Under the pieces are notes generated by a model. It had not been told where the DNA came from and made no database searches. It saw nothing but the letters and a program-made list of their open reading frames with translations. From NCBI RefSeq assembly GCF_000685095.1, contig NZ_BAYE01000026.1, positions 1-64,000 on the forward strand: DNA of 64,000 bases. Reading direction: 5' to 3'. Numbering within the stretch: the first letter of the stretch is position 1; every line of letters starts with the position of its first letter. The translations under genes were made by a program, and so were the position numbers. The DNA is from Paraburkholderia caledonica NBRC 102488. GTDB lineage: Bacteria > Pseudomonadota > Gammaproteobacteria > Burkholderiales > Burkholderiaceae. Of this stretch, positions 30,417 through 39,218 are shown piece after piece.

Positions 30417-31367
30417 TCAACGCGGCGTCGGACTATACCCCAGCTCGTACGACAGCTTTTGCGCACATTCACGCAGCGCCGTGTCGATTTCGCCGCCCCA
30501 GCCAATGTCGAACGCACCTTCGTGACCTAGCGCGACGAGGCCGAGCGCCAGTTCGCCGGTCGAGTCGAACACCGGCATGCAGAACGCGTGAATGGTCGGA
30601 AGCAACATGCCTTCGACGCGCGCCGCTTCATGCTCGCGCACGTCCGCCAGCACTCGTTCAACTTCCTCGCGGGTGCGCGGCACGCCCATATGCGACGAGC
30701 GGCGGGTGTCGGCCAGTTCGCGTTGCAGCATCGCGCCGGTCTTGCCCGCGGGCAGATAGGCCGCGAAGAGCAGGCCCGTCGCGGAACTGAGGAGCGGCAT
30801 CACGTCGCCGAGTTTCAACGACGCCTTTGCCGGATGGCTCGATTCCATCCAATGAACCATGGTCGGCCCCTGATTGCCCCACACGGCGATGCCCACGGTC
30901 AGATCCAGCCGGTCGCGCAATTCGGCGAGCGCGATCCGCGCGAGCTTCACGCCGTCAACGCGAGCAAGCCGCGCAAGTCCGAGTTGCAACGCGAAGCCGC
31001 CCAGCTCATATCGGCCGGAGAGCGGGTCTTGCGAGACGACGCCGAGGCGTAGAAAGCTCACGAGATAGCGGTGCGCTTTCGCGGGACTCATGCCGGCGCG
31101 CTGCGCGAGATCGCGCAGCATCATTGCGCGCGGTTCGCGGGTCAGCACGTCGAGCAGCCTGAAACCGACTTCGATCGACTGGATGCCCGAGCGCAGCTTT
31201 TCCTCGCCGGCGTCGGCTGCGTCGGTGGTTTCGGCGGTCTCGTCGTCGATGTCGGACGCTTCGGCGGCGTCGGCGTCGGCGCGGTTAGGAATTGTGCCGG
31301 AGCGGGCAGTGTTCGGCATGAGCAAGGCGCGAAGCGCGTTCAGAAGCGATGAAAGAAAGCCGGCCAC
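30417..31367 (-). CDS. IclR-family transcriptional regulator
   Basis: Regulator of 316 aa. An acidic, low-complexity N-terminal extension of about 55 residues precedes the winged helix-turn-helix (SIEVGFRLLDVLTREPRAMMLRDLAQRAGM) and an IclR effector domain ending in ALRECAQKLSYELGY. The extension is unusual for the family. The frame begins at a GTG (31367), and an ATG at 31319 is an alternative. It is divergent from an FAA-hydrolase gene with an inverted repeat between them and probably controls it. Confidence 0.88.
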   Translation of the reverse strand: MAGFLSSLLNALRALLMPNTARSGTIPNRADADAAEASDIDDETAETTDAADAGEEKLRSGIQSIEVGFRLLDVLTREPRAMMLRDLAQRAGMSPAKAHRYLVSFLRLGVVSQDPLSGRYELGGFALQLGLARLARVDGVKLARIALAELRDRLDLTVGIAVWGNQGPTMVHWMESSHPAKASLKLGDVMPLLSSATGLLFAAYLPAGKTGAMLQRELADTRRSSHMGVPRTREEVERVLADVREHEAARVEGMLLPTIHAFCMPVFDSTGELALGLVALGHEGAFDIGWGGEIDTALRECAQKLSYELGYSPTPR

Positions 31368-31439
31368 AGAGCCCGCGGGATGTGCCTGTCAGCAGTTTCG
31401 GCAAGGCGGGCTTGGGCTGCACCGATTCACCATCGTAGA

Positions 31440-31454
31440 ATAGATTCCCTCTAT
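31440..31454. promoter_or_regulatory. Candidate IclR operator
   Basis: ATAGATTCCCTCTAT is an inverted repeat (5-5-5, perfect arms) in the space between the divergent IclR regulator and the FAA-hydrolase gene, 25 nt before the latter's start. Size and position suit an IclR operator; the assignment is inference. Confidence 0.5.
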
Positions 31455-31478
31455 CGTCACTAACCCGGTTCATCATCC

Positions 31479-32462
31479 ATGAAACTTGCCACGCTGAAGG
31501 ACGGCACGCGCGACGGCCAACTGATTGTCGTGTCCCGCGACCTGCACACGGCGGCCGTTGCCGACGCGATCGCGCCCACGTTGCAGCGCGTGCTCGACGA
31601 CTGGACCTTCTACGCGCCGCAATTGCACGACCTGTACGACGCGCTCAATCAGGGGCGAGCCCGCAACACATTTTCATTCGACGCAAGCGACTGCATGGCG
31701 CCGCTGCCCCGCGCTTTCCAATGGGCGGACGGGTCGTCGTATGTGAATCACGTCGAACTCGTGCGGCGCGCGCGCGGCGCGGAGATGCCGCCGGAATTCT
31801 GGACCGATCCGCTCATGTACCAGGGCGGCAGCGACGACTTCATCGGTCCGAGAGACGACGTGGTCTGCGCATCCGAAGCGTTCGGCATCGACTTCGAGGC
31901 AGAAGTTGCCGTTATCACCACGGACGTGCCGATGGGCGCGACGCCCGAGCAGGCGCTCAAAAGCGTGCGTCTGATTACGCTCGTCAACGACGTCTCGCTG
32001 CGCAATCTGATTCCCGCCGAACTCGCGAAGGGCTTCGGGTTTTTCCAAAGCAAGCCGGCCTCTTCGTTCGCACCGGTCGCCGTGACGCCCGACGAACTCG
32101 GCGAACATTGGCGCGAAGGCCGAGTGCACCGGCCAATGATCGTCCATTGGAACGGCAAGAAAGTCGGCCAGCCTGACGCCGGCACGGACATGGTGTTCCA
32201 CTTCGGCCAGCTGATCGCGCATGCCGCGAAAACGCGAAATTTGCGAGCGGGCGCGATTGTCGGATCGGGCACGGTCTCCAACAAGGACGCGAAGCGCGGC
32301 TATTGCTGTATCGCCGAAAAACGCTGCCTCGAAACGATCGAACATGGCGCGCCGCAGACCGAGTTCATGAAGTACGGCGACACGGTGAAGATCGAAATGT
32401 TCGATGAAGCGGGCAAGTCGATTTTCGGCTCCATCGAGCAGAGCATCGCACCGCTCGACTGA
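31479..32462 (+). CDS. Fumarylacetoacetate hydrolase family protein
   Basis: A 327-aa FAH-fold protein, predicted to hydrolyse or decarboxylate a beta-diketo acid or a related ring-cleavage product. The metal-binding acidic residues appear in DFEAEVAVITTDVP and further on in LVNDVSLRNLIP, with the family motif GSGTVSN near residue 265. The N-terminal domain is present, as in fumarylacetoacetases of tyrosine and homogentisate catabolism, but no hmg or mai gene is adjacent. The divergent IclR gene suggests control by an aromatic catabolite. Confidence 0.88.
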   Translation: MKLATLKDGTRDGQLIVVSRDLHTAAVADAIAPTLQRVLDDWTFYAPQLHDLYDALNQGRARNTFSFDASDCMAPLPRAFQWADGSSYVNHVELVRRARGAEMPPEFWTDPLMYQGGSDDFIGPRDDVVCASEAFGIDFEAEVAVITTDVPMGATPEQALKSVRLITLVNDVSLRNLIPAELAKGFGFFQSKPASSFAPVAVTPDELGEHWREGRVHRPMIVHWNGKKVGQPDAGTDMVFHFGQLIAHAAKTRNLRAGAIVGSGTVSNKDAKRGYCCIAEKRCLETIEHGAPQTEFMKYGDTVKIEMFDEAGKSIFGSIEQSIAPLD

Positions 32463-32585
32463 AGCGGTACGGCGCATCGTCCGAAAGGGTTTCGCCCGAT
32501 GCCGCTGCCATCGCGTGCCGCTACACTGACTGGCGCGGCGGCATCGGCGGCATATCAAAACGAAAAACTCATGTGAGGAGACACC

Positions 32586-33869
32586 ATGCGGCGAGCTGGA
32601 TCGATTGACGCGGGATTGGGGAGCGCTCGCGCGTGCGGTCTGCATGCGAGCGCGTGGCGGCCGCCGCTGCGGCTGAATAGGCGGGAGGGCCTGAAGCTGA
32701 GCAGGCGGCTCGCCAGAGCCGCGGCTCGTGTCGCCGCGTTGTGTACGGCGCTTGTATGCCTGTCGCCCGCGGCGGCGCTGGCTCAGGTGAAGATCGGGCT
32801 CGTGCTCTCGCTGACGGGGCCCGCCGCGTCGCTTGGCATTCCCGCGCGCGATACGGCGACGTTGCTGCCGAAACAGATAGGCGGCCAGAGCGTCGAATAC
32901 ATCGTGCTCGACGATGCGTCGGACACGACCCAGGCTGTCCAGGACACCAAGAAGCTGATCTCCGAAAATCATGTCGACGCGATCATCGGTTCATCCATTA
33001 CGCCGAACTCGCTGGCAATGATCGACGTGGTCGCCGACGGAACCACGCCGATGATCTCGCTTGCGTCGTCGGCGAAAATCATTGAACCCGTTGATGCCAA
33101 GCGCCATTGGGTCTTCAAGACTCCGCAAACGGATGCGATGATGGCTTCGGCAATTGCCGAGCACGCCAGCACACGCGGAGTGAAAACTGTCGCGTTCATC
33201 GGTCAGGCCGATGCGCTCGGCGAGACCTTCTACGCCGAAGTCGCGAAGTTCGCGCAGCTTCACCACATGCAGATGGTGGCGAGCGAGCGGTTCAATCGCA
33301 CTGATCCGAGCGTGACGGGGCAGGTGCTGAAAATCCTTGCAACGCATCCCGATGCAGTGGTGGTGGGTGCGGCCGGCACGCCCGCGGCGCTACCGCCGAA
33401 GACACTGCGCGAGCGCGGCTACAAAGGGCTGATCTATCACAATCACGGCGTGGGCAATAACGACTTCTTGCGCGTGTGCGGCGCCGATTGCAACGGCACC
33501 TTCCTGCCCGCGAGCCCAGTGCTGGTCGCGGCGCAATTGCCCGCGGATCATCCGGCGAAGCGCCTCGCGCTCGATTACATCGCGCGCTTCGAAGCGCTGC
33601 GTGGGCCGGGCAGCGTTTCGGCATTCGGCTCCTACACGTGGGACGCAGGCATGTTGCTCAGCCACGCAGTGCCGATCGCGTTGAAAACAGCCGCGCCGGG
33701 CACGCCGGAATTTCGTCGTGCGTTGCGCGACGCACTCGAAGGCACGCGCGGTCTCGCGGATACCAACGGCGTCGTCAACATGAGCGCCGGGGACCACCTG
33801 GGGCTCGACCAACGCGCGCGCGTCATGGTCGAAATCAGCGGCGGCAAATGGGTTTATCAGCCGCGTTAA
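32586..33869 (+). CDS. ABC transporter substrate-binding protein, branched-chain amino acid type
   Basis: Type I periplasmic binding protein of the LivJ/LivK class, 427 aa. The N-terminus is long and arginine-rich, with a hydrophobic signal segment ending at ALAQ near residue 61. The mature part begins VKIGLVLSLTGPAASLG, as in the family. A GAGGAG site lies just before the ATG. No permease or ATPase genes follow. An enoyl-CoA hydratase gene comes 37 nt downstream, so the ligand may be an aromatic or short organic acid rather than an amino acid. Confidence 0.88.
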   Translation: MRRAGSIDAGLGSARACGLHASAWRPPLRLNRREGLKLSRRLARAAARVAALCTALVCLSPAAALAQVKIGLVLSLTGPAASLGIPARDTATLLPKQIGGQSVEYIVLDDASDTTQAVQDTKKLISENHVDAIIGSSITPNSLAMIDVVADGTTPMISLASSAKIIEPVDAKRHWVFKTPQTDAMMASAIAEHASTRGVKTVAFIGQADALGETFYAEVAKFAQLHHMQMVASERFNRTDPSVTGQVLKILATHPDAVVVGAAGTPAALPPKTLRERGYKGLIYHNHGVGNNDFLRVCGADCNGTFLPASPVLVAAQLPADHPAKRLALDYIARFEALRGPGSVSAFGSYTWDAGMLLSHAVPIALKTAAPGTPEFRRALRDALEGTRGLADTNGVVNMSAGDHLGLDQRARVMVEISGGKWVYQPR

Positions 33870-33905
33870 GCGATGCGCGCATCATGCACACACGGATCGA
33901 TCACC

Positions 33906-34757
33906 ATGTCTGAACAACCTCACAGCAACGATGCGTTCTACGCACGGTACCAGTCGCTCAAGTTACATCGCCGTCCGCACGGCATACTCGAAGTGGTGAT
34001 GAGCGGCGAAGGCGCGAACAGAAGCGCGCTTGCCACGGCCGACGCGCGCATGCATTACGAACTCGCGGAAATCTGGCGCGACATCGACCGCGATGCCGAC
34101 ACGCGCGTCGCTATCATTCGCGGCGAGGGCAAGGGCTTTTCGGCAGGCGGCGATCTGCAACTGGTCGAAGACATGGCTACCGACTTCGATGTGCGCGCGC
34201 GTGTGTGGCGCGAGGCTCGCGATCTGGTCTACAACGTCATCAACTGCAGCAAACCGATCGTCTCGGCAATGCACGGTCCGGCTGTCGGCGCGGGTCTGGT
34301 CGCGGGTCTGCTTGCCGATATCTCGATCGCGTCGAAGACTGCACGCATTATCGACGGGCACACACGGCTCGGCGTAGCCGCCGGCGACCACGCGGCGATA
34401 GTCTGGCCGCTACTGTGCGGCATGGCGAAGGCCAAGTACTACCTGATGCTGTGCGAGCCGGTGAGCGGCGCGGAGGCGGAGCGCATCGGGCTCGTGTCGC
34501 TTGCGGTCGACGAAAACGACCTGCTGCCCAAAGCATTTGAAGTCGCACAGAAGCTCGCGCACGGTTCGCAAACCGCGATCCGCTGGACGAAGTACGCGTT
34601 GAACAACTGGCTGCGCTCGGCAGGACCCGCTTTCGATGCGTCGCTTGCGCTGGAGTTCATGGGGTTCGCCGGGCCGGACGTGCGTGAAGGCGTGAACTCG
34701 CTGCGCGAGCGGCGTGCGCCGGATTTTGGCGGCGCCGACCCTTGGCGCGCACCGTAA
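33906..34757 (+). CDS. Enoyl-CoA hydratase/isomerase family protein
   Basis: Crotonase-fold protein of 283 aa. The oxyanion-hole segment GKGFSAGGDLQLVEDM and the second glycine pair in HGPAVGAGLVAGL are present. An acidic residue is expected around LGVAAGDHAAIVWPL, where many hydratases have Glu, so the reaction may differ from simple hydration. I chose ATG 33906 (MSEQPHSN) over 33873, which overlaps the preceding gene's tail region without a ribosome-binding site. It follows the binding-protein gene closely. Confidence 0.85.
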   Translation: MSEQPHSNDAFYARYQSLKLHRRPHGILEVVMSGEGANRSALATADARMHYELAEIWRDIDRDADTRVAIIRGEGKGFSAGGDLQLVEDMATDFDVRARVWREARDLVYNVINCSKPIVSAMHGPAVGAGLVAGLLADISIASKTARIIDGHTRLGVAAGDHAAIVWPLLCGMAKAKYYLMLCEPVSGAEAERIGLVSLAVDENDLLPKAFEVAQKLAHGSQTAIRWTKYALNNWLRSAGPAFDASLALEFMGFAGPDVREGVNSLRERRAPDFGGADPWRAP

Positions 34758-34876
34758 CGGATGCAGCGCGATTCCGATGCACAGCGCTGTATGATCGGTT
34801 TCAGGCGCGCTCAATGCGCTCTTGGGTTCGCATTTTTCCTTCCGCGCTTTTTTGTTAATGCAGCGAGGCGACAAGC

Positions 34877-35752
34877 ATGACTGACACATCTGGTTCGACG
34901 CCGCCGTTCCCTGGCTTTCCTGGGTTTCCGCCCGCCGAAATGCTGGAACACATGTGGGGCATGATGCGCATGTCGCCGTTCGGCTCCGCGTTCTCCGGCG
35001 CACCATCGGGCGCGGGCGTGGGCGCGGGCATGGGTCCGTCGCTGTCGATGATGTCCGACATGATGGCGCCGCTTACGAACGTCGAAGAACTCGATAAGCG
35101 CATCACCGACATGCGCGCGGTCGAGCAATGGCTCAAGCTGAACCTGAGCATGCTGCAGTCCGCGATTCAGGCGCTCGAAGTGCAGCGCGCGACGCTTGCG
35201 ACGCTGCGTGCGTTCGGCGCGTTTGCACAGCAATCGATGAGTCAGCCGGCGGCGGCGTCGCCAGCGCCGGCCCCCGCGCCGAGCCCGTCGCCGACGAGCG
35301 GCTGGCCTCATCCGGAGCCGGCGGCTTCGGCCGAAAACTCGACTAGCGGCGAATCGTCGGGCGACGAGGAAGGCACACCTGCCACTCCGCCGTTCGACGC
35401 ATCGGCATGGTGGAATCTGCTGCAATCGCAATTCAACCAGATCGCGCAATTCGCGATGACTCAGCCGCCAGCGAGCGCCGCGGGCGCGGCCGGGAGCGGC
35501 GGCGCGCAAGCCGAGACCGACGCGGACGCTGCCGACGAGGCGAGCGAGGCAGTTGGCGGGGCGACCGACGTACCGCGACCGTCGCCCGGGGACGAAGCCG
35601 CCGCAGCGTCGGCAAGTTCGGCTGAAGGCGCTGGGGCTGCCGGCCAGTCTGCGGCAAAGCGGCCGGCAGCGAAGCGCGCGCCCTCAACGGCAAAACGCGC
35701 AGCGGCCGGTACGGCCAGCAGCGGGTCGAAACCGCCAAAAAAATCCCTCTGA
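34877..35752 (+). CDS. phaM: PhaM-like polyhydroxyalkanoate granule-associated protein
   Basis: A 291-aa protein with the PhaM layout: a Pro/Gly/Met-rich start, a conserved central helical region (MAPLTNVEELDKRITDMRAVEQWLKLNLSM, about residues 55-110) and a long Ala/Pro-rich tail ending in basic AKRPAAKRAP-type repeats. In Cupriavidus necator, PhaM binds DNA through such a tail, activates PHB synthase and spreads granules at division. No phaC is adjacent. Identification rests on the central motif and tail. Confidence 0.82.
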   Translation: MTDTSGSTPPFPGFPGFPPAEMLEHMWGMMRMSPFGSAFSGAPSGAGVGAGMGPSLSMMSDMMAPLTNVEELDKRITDMRAVEQWLKLNLSMLQSAIQALEVQRATLATLRAFGAFAQQSMSQPAAASPAPAPAPSPSPTSGWPHPEPAASAENSTSGESSGDEEGTPATPPFDASAWWNLLQSQFNQIAQFAMTQPPASAAGAAGSGGAQAETDADAADEASEAVGGATDVPRPSPGDEAAAASASSAEGAGAAGQSAAKRPAAKRAPSTAKRAAAGTASSGSKPPKKSL

Positions 35753-36339
35753 CGACGCGCAGCGAGAGGCGGGCGGCAGCCGGGCCGACTGTCGGCGGCA
35801 GTTGACCAGAAAATCGCCGGCTGTCACCGTTTTGACCCCGTCGCGAGCCACACTCCGCCGATTGCACAGTCGTTGAGACAGGTCAACCAGGCATTGGAAT
35901 TGCGTCCGCTATCGCGCGGGTTTGAGGAAGTCAGCGTGCTATCATTGGAAGGCATTTGTTTGGTTTGGGCGTGCGCTGAAAACAACCAACCAGCCGCCCA
36001 GGCTTCATTCACCGCCGGCATCACCGGCGCAGGGCTGGACGGTGCGGTTTTCATCGCAAACTGGCTCGACCTCAGGCATAGGGTATCCCTCACCCACGGT
36101 TGGCCGCGCAATGCGTGACTCGAGCGTGTAACTTTGCGTTAGCCGCTCCTCCCGCGAGCGCCCGGACTTCTTCGCTGGCCGTGCATCCAGGCGGCCGGTT
36201 ACCGCGTAAAATTGATGGCTTGGCCGGAGAACGGCGCGGCGTTCGGGTACGGCACCCGGCGCGTTTCGTTCGTGGTCAGGAAAGTGCTACACGTAGTAGT
36301 GACAGACACAAACAGTATGTGCAGAACAGGGGTGGGACT
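35753..36339. other. Intergenic region between phaM and the ferritin-like gene
   Basis: No supported gene in 587 bases. The open frames here lack ribosome-binding sites and coding character, and one runs in frame into the ferritin-like gene. It probably contains that gene's promoter, which I cannot place. Confidence 0.5.
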
Positions 36340-37212
36340 ATGAACACCATGCTTTACCCGGAACTTTATAAATCGCTCGAATCCGTTCGATGGGACATGG
36401 AGAAAGACATTCCCTGGGACAAGTTCGATGCATCGCTATTGACCGACGAGCAGGCTGCGACGATCAAGATGAACGCGATCACCGAATGGTCGGCGCTGCC
36501 CGCCACGGAAATGTTTCTGCGTGACAATCATCACGACAGCGATTTCTCCGCGTTCATGAGCGTGTGGTTCTTCGAAGAACAGAAGCATTCGCTGGTGCTG
36601 ATGGAATATCTGCGCCGCTTCAAGCCGGAAATGTGCCCCACCGAAGAAGAGCTGCACGCCGTGCGCTTCGAATTCGACCCGGCGCCGCCGCTTGAAACGC
36701 TGATGCTGCACTTCTGCGGCGAAATCCGCCTGAATCACTGGTATCGCCGTGCTGCCGAATGGCATACCGAGCCGGTCATCAAGCACATCTACGAAACCAT
36801 TTCGCGCGACGAGGCGCGGCATGGCGGCGCTTACCTGCGCTACATGAAGAAAGCCATGGTGCAAACCGGCGACATCGCGCGGGCCGCTTTTGCAAAGATC
36901 GGCGTGCTGATGGCGTCCGCGCGTCGCACCGAAAAGCCGTTGCATCCCACGAATCTGCACGTCAATCAGGCATTGTTTCCGCGCGACACGATCCAGTCGC
37001 GCCTGCCCGACCCGGAATGGCTCGAACGCTGGCTCGACGAGCAGATCCGCTTCGACGACGGTTGGGAAAAGAAGGTTGTCGAGCGCATTCTGCATAACTT
37101 GTCGCTGCTCTTCGAGCGCACGTTCACTACCGCGCAGGAACTGAACCGCTACCGCAAGGAAGTGGTGACGCGGCTGCAGGCCGACCAGAAGTCGGCCGAA
37201 CAGCCGGCTTGA
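36340..37212 (+). CDS. Ferritin-like di-iron protein
   Basis: A 290-aa helical protein with a di-iron site: E57, the pair E80-Q-K-H83, E128 and D157-E158-A-R-H161, giving two ExxH motifs. This spacing matches ferritin-like/ribonucleotide-reductase-like oxidases rather than storage ferritin, which is also shorter. An oxygenase or desaturase activity is possible; substrate unknown. The start at 36340 is supported by AGGGG about 10 nt upstream and by homology beginning at MNTMLYPEL; the open frame reaches 240 nt further up. A terminator follows. Confidence 0.83.
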   Translation: MNTMLYPELYKSLESVRWDMEKDIPWDKFDASLLTDEQAATIKMNAITEWSALPATEMFLRDNHHDSDFSAFMSVWFFEEQKHSLVLMEYLRRFKPEMCPTEEELHAVRFEFDPAPPLETLMLHFCGEIRLNHWYRRAAEWHTEPVIKHIYETISRDEARHGGAYLRYMKKAMVQTGDIARAAFAKIGVLMASARRTEKPLHPTNLHVNQALFPRDTIQSRLPDPEWLERWLDEQIRFDDGWEKKVVERILHNLSLLFERTFTTAQELNRYRKEVVTRLQADQKSAEQPA

Positions 37213-37286
37213 ATGTAGTCTCGTGAATCCGGGTTCGCGGGTCGCGCATGATGCAAAGCTAGCGCCGGGCTCCGGTTCGGCGCTGT

Positions 37287-37326
37287 AAAACGGTCTGGCA
37301 GGCGCGAGCTTGCCGGACCGTTTTGT
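37287..37326 (+). terminator. Rho-independent terminator
   Basis: AAAACGGTCTGGCA (37287-37300) pairs with TGCCGGACCGTTTT (37311-37324), 13 of 14 positions matched, around a 10-nt loop. It ends the ferritin-like transcript 75 nt after the stop. Confidence 0.9.
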
Positions 37327-37444
37327 TTGATTTGCGCGTGATTTCGATGCTCGACCTGTACGTTTGACCAGTCTGCGTGAGCGTCATGCCGCACGTTGCT
37401 CACGCCGTATTGCGACGGCAATCTCTGTATCTTCCATACCCCAA

Positions 37445-37927
37445 ATGGCCGCTATTTTCGAACGCAAGATTTTTACTCGCGACGCGCTGGTCGCGCTGCG
37501 CCCTTCGCTGAACGCGCCGGTCGTATTTACAAACGGCGTGTTCGACATTCTGCATCGCGGGCATGTGACCTATCTCGCGGACGCGAAAGCGCAGGGCGCT
37601 TGCCTGATCGTCGGCGTGAACAGCGACGCGTCGGTCCGTATGCTGGGCAAGGGCGATGACCGGCCGATCAACAACGAAGCCGACCGGATGGCTTTGCTCG
37701 CGGCGCTGGAGAGCGTCGACTACGTGGTTTGCTTCGGGGAAAAGACGCCTGTCGAACTGATCTCGGCGCTACGTCCGGATGTGCTCGTCAAGGGCGGCGA
37801 CTACGACATGGATACGTTGCCGGAGTCGGCGATCGTGCGCGGCTGGGGCGGCAAGGCGTTGGCAATTCCGTTCGAACATGACCGCTCGACAACTGCGCTG
37901 CTCAAGAAGGTTCGCACGCAGGGCTAA
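37445..37927 (+). CDS. rfaE2: D-glycero-beta-D-manno-heptose 1-phosphate adenylyltransferase
   Basis: Nucleotidyltransferase of 160 aa that makes ADP-heptose for the lipopolysaccharide inner core. It corresponds to the C-terminal domain of E. coli HldE as a stand-alone protein. The cytidylyltransferase-fold motifs are GVFDILHRGHVTYL (HxGH), VGVNSDASV and VKGGDYD. The ATG at 37445 gives the normal length but lacks a clear ribosome-binding site; the open frame begins at 37364. The kinase half (RfaE1) is not in the window. Confidence 0.93.
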   Translation: MAAIFERKIFTRDALVALRPSLNAPVVFTNGVFDILHRGHVTYLADAKAQGACLIVGVNSDASVRMLGKGDDRPINNEADRMALLAALESVDYVVCFGEKTPVELISALRPDVLVKGGDYDMDTLPESAIVRGWGGKALAIPFEHDRSTTALLKKVRTQG

Positions 37928-38056
37928 GCGCGAGCGGGCGAGCACGGTGCAAAGTCTGCATGGCCTGGGCTTGGGCGTGGGCTTGCGCAGTTCGACGCGG
38001 CGCTCCAACGCGCCGCTGCAATATACCGCTCCAACTCGCAGCTTCGATTTTCCGCT

Positions 38057-38296
38057 TTATTGCGGCAACGCCGACGCCGCGATGGGCGCGACCGGTGCCG
38101 CCGCGCCGACAACAGCCTGATCAGCGGCGTCCGTGGCAGTGACCGGGCGCACTTTCAACCAGTCCGGATGGACTTCACGGCTCAGGTGATTGGGTTCGCG
38201 CCCGCTCGCAGTGGGCGTCGGGCCGAACACGCCGCGCACTGCGACGAATGCCAGAAGGTTGGCCAGGAACAGTATGGCAATCAGCCAGCGCAGCAT
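38057..38296 (-). CDS. Small single-span membrane protein
   Basis: A 79-aa protein with one N-terminal transmembrane helix (LRWLIAILFLANLLAFVAV) and a short Pro/Ala-rich outer segment. It is convergent with rfaE2 and 79 nt downstream of coaX, so probably the last gene of birA-coaX. Function unknown; I recognise no domain. The hydrophobic start and its position support it as real. Confidence 0.6.
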   Translation of the reverse strand: MLRWLIAILFLANLLAFVAVRGVFGPTPTASGREPNHLSREVHPDWLKVRPVTATDAADQAVVGAAAPVAPIAASALPQ

Positions 38297-38375
38297 CGTT
38301 ATATTTTCCCTTCCAGAAGTTGACCCGCCGATGTGGTGCAGACGCGAAGTACAGCCATCACATCCGGCCGGTGTT

Positions 38376-39218
38376 CTACACGCCGTGTTCCGAAGCGCGC
38401 TCGGAAGCTATCAGTGCAAGCCCAGACAAAACCAGTGAATCGTGGCGAGTATGCGGCACTTTGAGTGCGCTCGCCACTTCGTCTGCAGCACCGCCGCCGA
38501 CCACGAGGCGCACCGGCACCTGCCATTCATCCGTCAGGTCGCGCCATGTCCGCTCGACGAGTCCTGCCTGTGCCAGCGTGCAGCCGGCGGATAACGAACG
38601 TGGCGTATCCGTCGCGAAGAACGGGCCGCGTCGGGCTGCGTCCTGCTTACCAGCGGAACTCGCCAGAAGGCCGCGCGCGGCGTTAGCGTCGAGCGTCGGC
38701 AATTGAGCCGTGTGCTCGCCGAGCGAGCGCATCATCAACGTCCAGCCTGGCGCGATGAGTCCGCCCACGAAGCGGCCGTCCGCGCGCAACGCCTCGAGTG
38801 TGGTCGCGGTTCCGAAGGTCGCAATGAGCAGATGCTCGCCGGGAAATGCCGCGTGCGCGCCGATCATGCCGGCCCAGCGGTCGCTGCCGAGCGCGTGCGG
38901 CGTCGTGTACGCGTTGGTCACGCCGCATTGCTGCTCGCGAGCGCGGATCGTGGTGAGCGGCAGATGCGGCCATTGCGCGTCGACCATCGCAGCGATTCGC
39001 TCACCCGCGGTATCGCCGGCGACGTTCGATAACCATGCGCCGCGAGGCGCCGGCAAGTTCGCCCACTGCGTCGCGCCCTCAGTAGCCCATTGAGCCTGCT
39101 CTGCGCCGCCATGCGCGAGCGCGCCACCGGCGATCTGTGTGCCGTCAGCCTCCACCATCGCCCATTTGACGCGGCTATTGCCCGCGTCGATCAAAAGATG
39201 ACGCGCGCCGCTCGTCAT
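38376..39218 (-). CDS. coaX: Type III pantothenate kinase CoaX
   Basis: First step of coenzyme A synthesis, phosphorylating pantothenate; type III enzymes resist feedback by CoA. The 280-aa protein has the ASKHA-fold phosphate loop LLIDAGNSRVKWA at the N-terminus and the segment LLIATFGTATTLEAL with GGLIAPGWTLMMRSL. The start at 39218 overlaps the birA stop as ATGA, so translation is coupled to birA. The open frame extends far upstream in the birA region without meaning. Confidence 0.93.
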   Translation of the reverse strand: MTSGARHLLIDAGNSRVKWAMVEADGTQIAGGALAHGGAEQAQWATEGATQWANLPAPRGAWLSNVAGDTAGERIAAMVDAQWPHLPLTTIRAREQQCGVTNAYTTPHALGSDRWAGMIGAHAAFPGEHLLIATFGTATTLEALRADGRFVGGLIAPGWTLMMRSLGEHTAQLPTLDANAARGLLASSAGKQDAARRGPFFATDTPRSLSAGCTLAQAGLVERTWRDLTDEWQVPVRLVVGGGAADEVASALKVPHTRHDSLVLSGLALIASERASEHGV

